DNA from: a virus
Direction: 5' to 3' (one strand)
IMG/VR virus record: IMGVR_UViG_3300028025_002503
Location: 1-64,000 of that record
Length of the DNA: 64,000 nucleotides
This document shows, piece after piece, positions 28,901-37,900 of the stretch. Under the pieces are notes generated by a model that had not been told where the DNA came from, searched no databases, and saw nothing but the letters and a program-made list of their open reading frames with translations. Position numbers and translations under genes: made by a program. Each line of letters begins with the position of its first letter. Position 1 is the first letter of the stretch.

Positions 28901-31900
28901 CTACTAACAATCTCATTCAGCAGAAGTATGCTCAGTTTGAAAAGATTGTAAACGATCTTACAAAACTGCAGGAGAAGATTAAAGTTGGTGAACTTACTAA
29001 GACTAATACATTTAAGAAGACAACCAATAATACAATCAAGGCTGCAAACAAACTTTCAAGAATGCAAGAAGACTTGCGTCTTGAAATTGAAAAGCTTGAA
29101 GCAGAAAAAGAACAGCTTGAAATAAACCAAGCTTATATATTTGATCTTTCTGAGGGGTTGGACGAACTTCCTTCAGACAGCAGGGAGTTCTTAAAAGAAC
29201 TTCAGAATGAGAAAGATGCTATCACTGATCTAGTTGTTGAATCTGGACTTGCTATTAATTCTCTTTCTAAATTACTTGATAATGTAGAAGGTGCATTAAA
29301 GACAGCTGTTGATTTTGCACTTGATCTCATTAGAAAGTTTGAAGCTAAATACCCCAATCTTCCATACACACCACTTGGACTTCGTGAGTTCTTGAATAAA
29401 GACCTTGAGTTTAAAGGTGTCTATCCAGATTATCAATCCTATCTACAGGCTAATCCAAATCTATTAGCTGATCTTACAGAGTTCGAAAGAGACATTGCTG
29501 AAATAGATGACCTTGATGTTGTTCCTAACGAACGTTCTGTTGCTGAACTTAAATCAGAAATAGAAAAGCTCTATGAACAAATCAGTGAAGCAGAAAAACA
29601 ATTAAGAGCAAAGAGTCTTGTATTAGATAGGTTTAGTGATATTGCTGCTGCTTATAAAAAACAACAAGAAGAAGAAAAAGCTTTTGCTAAAGATAATAAG
29701 TTAAGAGAAGAATTCATTGGTACTAACACAGATGATGTAGAAACTCTTATAGCTGAGGATCTTCAGAATTATGAAGCGGCTGCTAAGAAAGGGGACTATG
29801 GTGTTGTAGGTGGCACAATGCCTATTGATGATGGTAAAGCTCATCAAAAAAGAGCAAACAATTTTGGTTTCAGATTACCAAAGATTGATCCAAATGGAGA
29901 TGAGATATTTGGTATTGTTGTAACACAAAAGACAGAAGATAAACTTGGACTTAAGGGATTGATGAATCATCTCTATCCAACAGATCCTGGTACAGTGATT
30001 GCTCTTGTAATGGTTAGAAAAGATGAGTATGGTACATATTCTCTTGTAGATGAATTTGGTGAAGTGATCCCTGCAGGATCTGACATGATTAACAACGCCA
30101 TCTATCAGGTGTTCCCTGAGAAGAAACTTACAGCCACATACAACGGTAAGGTGGAAAGTATGTTTAGGGATGCAACCTCTGAAACAAGGCAACCTATTAT
30201 AAAAGCTCTCACAGAACAATATTCTGCCTGGAGAGATGCACGACTTGCTGAAACAACACTTGGTAAACCTAGAAGTGTAGGTGCTTCGTTTGGTGTACCA
30301 GAATACGTTAAACAACTTAAACCTGACGGTACAGAAGGTCCTATAGATTATGCTGCAAGAACTTCTGCTACAGAATCTGGTCTTATATCTGAAGCAGATT
30401 TATCAAATGGTAGAGTGTTATTGTTCTCTACAACAAACGATGCTGTTGCTAATGGATCTGTAGTGTTTAACACTCCTCTTGGTAGAGTGTTCTTAAAAGT
30501 TCCTGGTGGATTGGTTAAATTGTTCAACAGAAGGTTTAATAAAAAAGAAGCCACTACATTGTTTGATGTAATATATCAAGCTACTAAAAATGCTGTTGAA
30601 GATAAAACATTAAAAACAGAAAGAACACAATTGTTGTTCAACTGGTTAAAGTCTGTAACTTATTGGGGTATTGCAAAGAATACACAAACAAAGGTAAGGA
30701 AAGATAAAGCTGGATATAATAATATATGGTTTGAAGATGTAGCAGATGATAAAGGTGCAACAACAACCAGGTTGTTTATATCTGGAAAAGGTAAGTCATA
30801 CGCATTCACACCAAGTTCTCTTGAAGCTAACAGAGATGAGATAATCAGTTTGTTACAGAATTTGTATTTTAATGCTAATGCTACAATGTCCAATAAGGAT
30901 GCATACAATAAAAAATACAAAGAGATAACTGGTATTGATAAAGATGGTAATCCTCAATTTACCACTTGGGATAACTACCAAACATTCCTTCTGTCTTCTA
31001 AAGGTAGGAAGAAGGATGAAGTTCCTTTTACAACAGTGTTGAAACCACAAACTGATCCAGATGCTGTAAATAGGAAAGATATTTATTTTAAAATTAGAGA
31101 TATAGCTGATGACTATGTTATTCCTGAACCTGTTCCTGTTGTAACACAGTCACCTGTAGCACCAGCCTCTACAGTAACACCAGGTGCACCATCTGCTGAC
31201 AACTTAGCTAAGATAGCCAAGCTTAAAGAAGTTAAAGAACTTATTGCTAATACAGATGACATCAATTTTAAAATGGATGAAATCTTTGCAGTGGTTGATG
31301 AGGCAGCTTATGAAGCATGGATGCCAGGTGCTGTAGAAGCTAACATAGCTGAAATAAGACCATTGATTGCAGATGCAAATGATGAATTAGATGCTGCAAA
31401 CATTTCTGGAAAATATCTAATTCCTAAATTCATTGATGCAGAAATAGCTAAATTAGAAAAAGCACCAGCTGCACCAGCAGCTTCAACCACCACCACCACT
31501 GCAACAACTCCAGGAGTTTATATTTTAGATGGTGTGCAAAAGAATACTTATTATTTAAAAGATGGTAAAGGTGCAATCTATTTTACAGCTGATATAAAGA
31601 AGTACAATCCAGCAGATGGAACAATGCCATTAAGTTTTGAAGCAGCTGATGAAGCAACTGCTCAATGGTTAACAGATACATTTAAGACAGAAGCTGTTAT
31701 AAAACAAAAAGTTGCTGGTTCAATAATGCTTGCATTAAAACCACAAATTGATGCATACGTTGCTCCTGTAGCTCCTGCTGAAGTTCCTTTTGTTCCTATG
31801 CAAACAGCTCCTGTTGTTACAGATACTAAAGATGATGTAAAAAGAAGAAGGCAAGAAGATAATAACTCTCCTGCTAGACAGTCTGTAAAATATAAACTTC

Positions 31901-34900
31901 AAAATAAAATAGCAGGTATAGACAATCCTAGTCTAGGAAATGAAGTAGTTAATTTATCAGAAGCTATAAAAATTGCAGGTTTCAAAATATCTACTCCTAT
32001 AAAAATTACCGAAGGAGAGATTACCCATGTAGTTTTCGACCAAGAGGAATCTATGTTTAGATTTACTTATAAGGGAAAACAATTTGCTGCTTTTTATACA
32101 GCTAATGCAAGAGGAAATGTTAGATGGGAAGTAACAAAGATTAATGACCAAACAGGTACTTATCAAGTTGTTAATATAGATGAACTAAAAAATATTATTG
32201 AAAAATATGGTTCTCAAAGAGACTTGCTACTGAGTTTAGGAGCTAAAAATTTAGTTGAGGATATTGAAAATTTTGAAAAGGTAGAATATTCTACTGAAGA
32301 TAAATCTTCTGGAAATGGTATTATTCCTTTAGAGAATACAGTTTCTGCAGAACAAGTAAGGCTTGCAAAGAAATATGGAGTAACATATACTCTTGAAGAT
32401 TTCTTAAAACAATATGATGCAGAACTAGCTGCTTTAGAAGGAGCTAAACCTACTGTTGATACATCTGCACCATTTGATTCAGATGGTTGGGATGATGAAC
32501 CAATTGTAAGACCTGATGACAGAGCTCATCGTATAATGCTAGCAAATCAAATTAATAACTACATAAGTGAAGATTGGAATAAGTTGGAAGCATGGTTAAA
32601 AGCCAATTTCTTCAATATTCCTTTCTACAGATTGAAGAATGTTATTCAAGCTACAAATGGTAGGCAAGCTTGGGGTATGTTTCATAAAGGAGCAGTTTAC
32701 GTTTATGAGAATGCTGAAGTGGGCACTGCCTATCATGAAGTGTTTGAAGCTGTATGGAAAATGTTCACTGATCCAAAAGAACAAAAAGCAATCCTTGATG
32801 AGTTCAAGAAGAGGAGAGGAACATTTGTAGATAGGGAAACTCAAAAAACAGTTAACTATAAAGATGCCACTCCTTATCAAATCAAGGAACAATTAGCTGA
32901 AGAGTTTAGAGACTTTGTTCTTACAAACAAAAATGTTGGTAAACCTACGTATGGTAAATCACTTATCAGTAGAATGTTTACTGAGCTTGTTAACTTTATC
33001 AGAGAATTGTTTTATGGTCCAAAGGCTCAGACTAATACAGCAAACTTGTTTGCAAAAATAGGTAATGGGTATTATAAAAACTATGTACCTTATGAGTCTT
33101 CTCTAGGATTTGCACAAAATGGTATAATTGATATTGATCAAGCTGAAGGTGATGAAAGTTCTGAATTTAGATTAGACAACATCCCTGCTGTACAACAACA
33201 TGAGATTATACAAAACATGACGTACAGCACATTGTCTACACTATCTAGGACTAATAAAGATTTATTTAGTACAGGTTCTTTGAATAAAGCAGAACTTTAC
33301 GACAGACTTAAGAAAGAAACAAAACAGCTTATTCGTTGGCAAGGATCACAGATTGAACAAAATATTAAAGATGGTTTGATTAATGCATCAGCTTTACCAA
33401 AAGCTCAAGCTGACATTAATGCTTTGAGATTCTTGTATACAAATGTTGAAGCAGATTGGGCTGCTATTATTGAGAAACACCAAGAGCATTTAAAAACTTT
33501 CTCTGTTGAGTTTGATGAGAACGATCAGATAGAAATTAAAGATGAAGATAAAGGTAAGGACACTCCTTATGGAGATTCTAGGAAAATAGATGGATTTAGA
33601 AAAGCAAACTCTGCAATTAAACTTATTATAGGAACACTTCCAGTTATGGAAATGACTGCTGAAGGTCCTAGAATTAAGCGTACAAGCATAGGTGGTGCTA
33701 TGTTGTTGCCTTCTGACAAAGTGTTTATTACAGTGATGAGTAAGCTTCATGATGCTGTCAACATTGATGACATGTTGAACAAGTTGAGGATTCTTGCTGA
33801 AGGTAATCCAGACTATAGGTCTTTGTATGAACGTATCGCAAGACGACCTTTTGATCAACCTGGTATTGATTATTCACAGATGCAAAATGACTATGACTTA
33901 CAATTAATCACATCATTCTGGAGAACATTTAAAAAACAGAATGCTGATGTAAGAATAGTGTTCGTTCTTCCTTCAGGAGATGTAGTTATTGGTGATTCTA
34001 CATTAGCAAGTGCTGCTAAGCAAGCTAGAGTTGAGATGACCAACTCAATGGTTAAATCAATAAAAGCCAATCCTATTTATTTGAAATATGATGAGAAGGC
34101 AAAGCTCTATCAACCTCAGGATGCTATCAATCAAGTTAAGTTAAACCCTGCAGTTTTAAGCACTTACACAAAGTTTCTAGCAAATATAGGTATAGAATTT
34201 GATCCAGCCAGAGTGGCAAAAATGACTGACAAGCAACAGCTTGCATTCAGAGATGCTGTTCAAGGAATTCGTACCAGTTTAATTGAAGCAACTAATGTTG
34301 GATCACTTAATTCTAAAAGTCTTAGTATAGATGGTCAGCTTTTAAATCTTGGTGCAATCAAAGCTGTTTTAGAAAATCCTGAATTCGAAAGTACGTATTT
34401 CAATCTTAATGGCGAGCGTGCTCAAACATTTATTGGTACAAACGCTGTTAGTGATTTGTATGATGTTCTGTTTAAAATACGTAGTATTAATGAACTAAAG
34501 ACAAACACTAGTTATTTACAATATAAATATCTCACTACAGACAGTTTTGCAAAGGGAAGCAACTTGTTAAACAGAATGTTTAATTTAAATGATCCAAGAG
34601 GTTCTCGTAGAGATGAAACTCAAGATCTTCTCAAAACTGCTTATGTTGATGGTACAGTTAATGAAGAAAATGGTAAGAAGAAAGAATCATCAAAGCTTAC
34701 TCTAAAAGAACGTATCATTCAAGAGATGAATTTGAACTTGGATGGATATTACATGCACCTTGTTCCTGGTGATGCGTCTATTGAGTGGATGTCTAAATTA
34801 GGAAATGCCATCAGTGAAGACATGTTGGCTGGAGATAACTACGAGGATGTATATGAAATATTCAAAGAATACTTCATGTCAGAAGTTGAGCTATCTAGAG

Positions 34901-37900
34901 AAAATAGACCAATTGTGCAGGATGAGGGTAAGACTAGAAACTCTAGAGATCTTCGTTTCTTTAAGAGTATTCTTGATAATGACAAACTTCACAAGTCCAT
35001 CATAGCTAAAACAAATGACAGTCTCACTCCTGCTGAAGTTTATAAAAAATATAAGCCTGATATTGAGAGAGCTGTTAAAGCGTTTATTGAAGCAGAAACT
35101 AAAAAAACAGAAACCAATCTTAGACAATACGGTATTATTTTTGAAACAGAAGAAGGAACAAGTGTAGAAAACCTAGCGTTCTCTAAAGAAGAAACAATCT
35201 CTCAAGAAGACTTGATGAGAAATCTCAAAGCTCTGACAATCAATTACATGATTTCCAACATAGAGCTTCATAAACTTGTATACTCAGATCCATATCAATA
35301 CAAGGATGAATTGAAACGTATTAAGAACTTCCTTTCTCCACGTACACCACTGATAGCTGATTCTCAAGCAATCAATGAAGCTCTTGATAATACATACAAT
35401 AAAGATTTTCAAGATAAAGATGATATTGGTCGTACAGATTTTGTAAGAGATTATTTTAGATCAATCACTCTTGCTGATGTAGTGGCTGTTAGTGATCTTC
35501 CTGGATATGTTCCATATAAAGACACAGATGGTGGTGGTTTAATTACATTTAAAGCTAATCGTAACTTTAGACTTCGTGCTGGACAATGGAATTCTGATGA
35601 AGAGAAGCAATATAAGTTTGATGTTAAGTTTGAAAAGCTTGTAAAATCTGGAGCAAGCAAAGAAGAAATTAAAAAGTTTCTTAAAGGTAATCCAGGAATC
35701 ATGAGTGCTTATACTCCACTTAAACCTATTGTTTCTGGTAATAAAAGAAATGGTAGAACATATAATGATATTCTTCTAGATAAGTTTGCACTTGTTCCAC
35801 AATCATTCAGGATATTGTACGAAATCAATCCAGAATCTAATGCTCTTAAGTTGTACAACAAGATGCAAGAAGAGGATATTGACTATGCTGTATTTGCTTC
35901 AGGTAGAAAGGTTGGTGCTGAAAAGATACATAGTGTATACAATGGAGACAAATTTAATGATGCTCCTTTTGAAACACCAAATGAGAAACTTACACCAGAT
36001 CAACCCCAGGGAGTTACATTTGTTCCATACAGTATTGTAAGTGTACAGGCTGAAGTTCCATCTAAAGAAGCAGCTTATGTAACACAGGGATCTCAGATAA
36101 CTAAGCTTGCTACAATGGACTTCATGGAAGCAGGTGTACCAATTGATTTTGAACCTACACTTGATTTTGATGATCGTTTTATAAAATGGATGGGACTTAG
36201 TGAAGATGAGAAAATGAAGTCTGAGCTTTATAAAGAGATTAAAAACAATCAGTCACTTCTACAAGCTAAGATTGAGGAAGGATTTAACACTCTCATTAAA
36301 GATCTTGGAATCAAACAAACTGAAACAACTGTTGTAGATCCTGAAACAAATGAGAAAAAAGTTGTTAAGTCCTTTGTTATAGAAGATAAAGATAAATTAT
36401 CAAACACTCTTAAAGAAGAAGTTCTTAAAAGGGAAGTTAATGATAACATCATTGAAGCATTCAATGGATTTAAGAAAGGAGATATTGTACTTGAAGCAAC
36501 ACCTGCTTACCAACAAATCAAAAACGTTCTTTATTCAATAGCTGATAAAAGAGTTATTTCTCCAAAGATTTCTGGTGGACAGAAGGTACAGATACCATCA
36601 TCTTTCCTAGAGAGCAACAGAATATTTAAGACTGAGAAAGGTGGATATCAATCTGACTTTCTTAAGTTTTATGAAAAAGATGGTGAGCGTGTGTGTGAAA
36701 TTATGGTGGGCAGATGGTTTAAGAGTAATTTATCAGATGAAGCTCTTCTTAAATATCTAAACACAGATGAAGGTAAGAAGATTTTGTCTGGTATAGGATT
36801 TCGTATTCCTACACAGAAACAAAACTCAATTGATTCATTTGTAATCAAAGGATTTCTTCCTGCAGAATTTGGTGACTCAGTTGTAATCCCTTCTGAATTG
36901 GTTCAGAAGTCTGGATCTGACTTTGATATAGATAAGCTCAGCTTGTATTTTAAGAATATATTCAAGGATTCAAAAGGTAATATCAATCTTGTTGAAAGAA
37001 AAGGATCTAGAGAAGAAACTATAGCTTACTACAGTAAGGTGTTTGATGAAATTCTTGAGGGTTCAAAAATTAAGAAAGCTGAACTTTTTGAAGCCATAGA
37101 TATTATCAATTATGGTTTAGAAGATCCTAAAAAGCTTGAAGAAAAATATGGTGACATATTAAATTCAATGTTGGAAGATTATGCAGAATACGAAGATCTT
37201 TCAGGTGCGTTGATGAGAGAACTAGAAAAGCTAGGAGATGCAAATCTTCAAGCAGAGCTTAGAGAAAAGTATGCAACTCAGATGTACAAGAAAGCTTTAG
37301 AGAATGAATACATTCAGTCTCTTCAGAACCTCGTATCACATCCTGCAAACTTTGACAACCTAATCAAACCAAACTCTGCAGAACAATTACAAGACCTGGC
37401 TAAAGATGTTAATGAAAAACTTGGTAGACCAGAGACTGACTATTCTTCTCCAGGAAACATGTTGAGCAGAACATTTATGACAGATCTTAGACAAGCGTTC
37501 GTAAGTGGTAAGTATGCAATTGGTATTGCTGCAACAGCTCAAACACTACAAGCTCAGTTCCAACGCTTCTCTGGATATGTAGACTATGATAAGTTAGAAG
37601 GAGTTACTGAGGCTGATAAAAAATGGCTTGGTGATGGTAAAGTGAAGTTTGCTGAATTCAACACTGTTAATGTTCCTGGAAAAGGAGTGATGCCGTCTTT
37701 GTCAATGATCAATAATGCTGAAAGAAGTGAAAAGTATCCTAAAGGACAAACTATTACTGACATCATTGCTCAGTTCATTGATGGATATGTGGATATTGCA
37801 AAAGGTCCTTGGATTATGCAACTTGGTGCTACACCAAACGTAGCTTCTACATGGTTGTTCCTTGCAAAGATTGGTGTACCTATTAAGACTGTGGCTTATT

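Noticed and set aside
29875-30315. Minus-strand open frames of 100-160 codons inside the polymerase and tail genes (for example 29875-30315, 4142-4630, 12080-12520)
   Set aside because: Each lies wholly inside a well-supported plus-strand gene and shows no protein-like features of its own.
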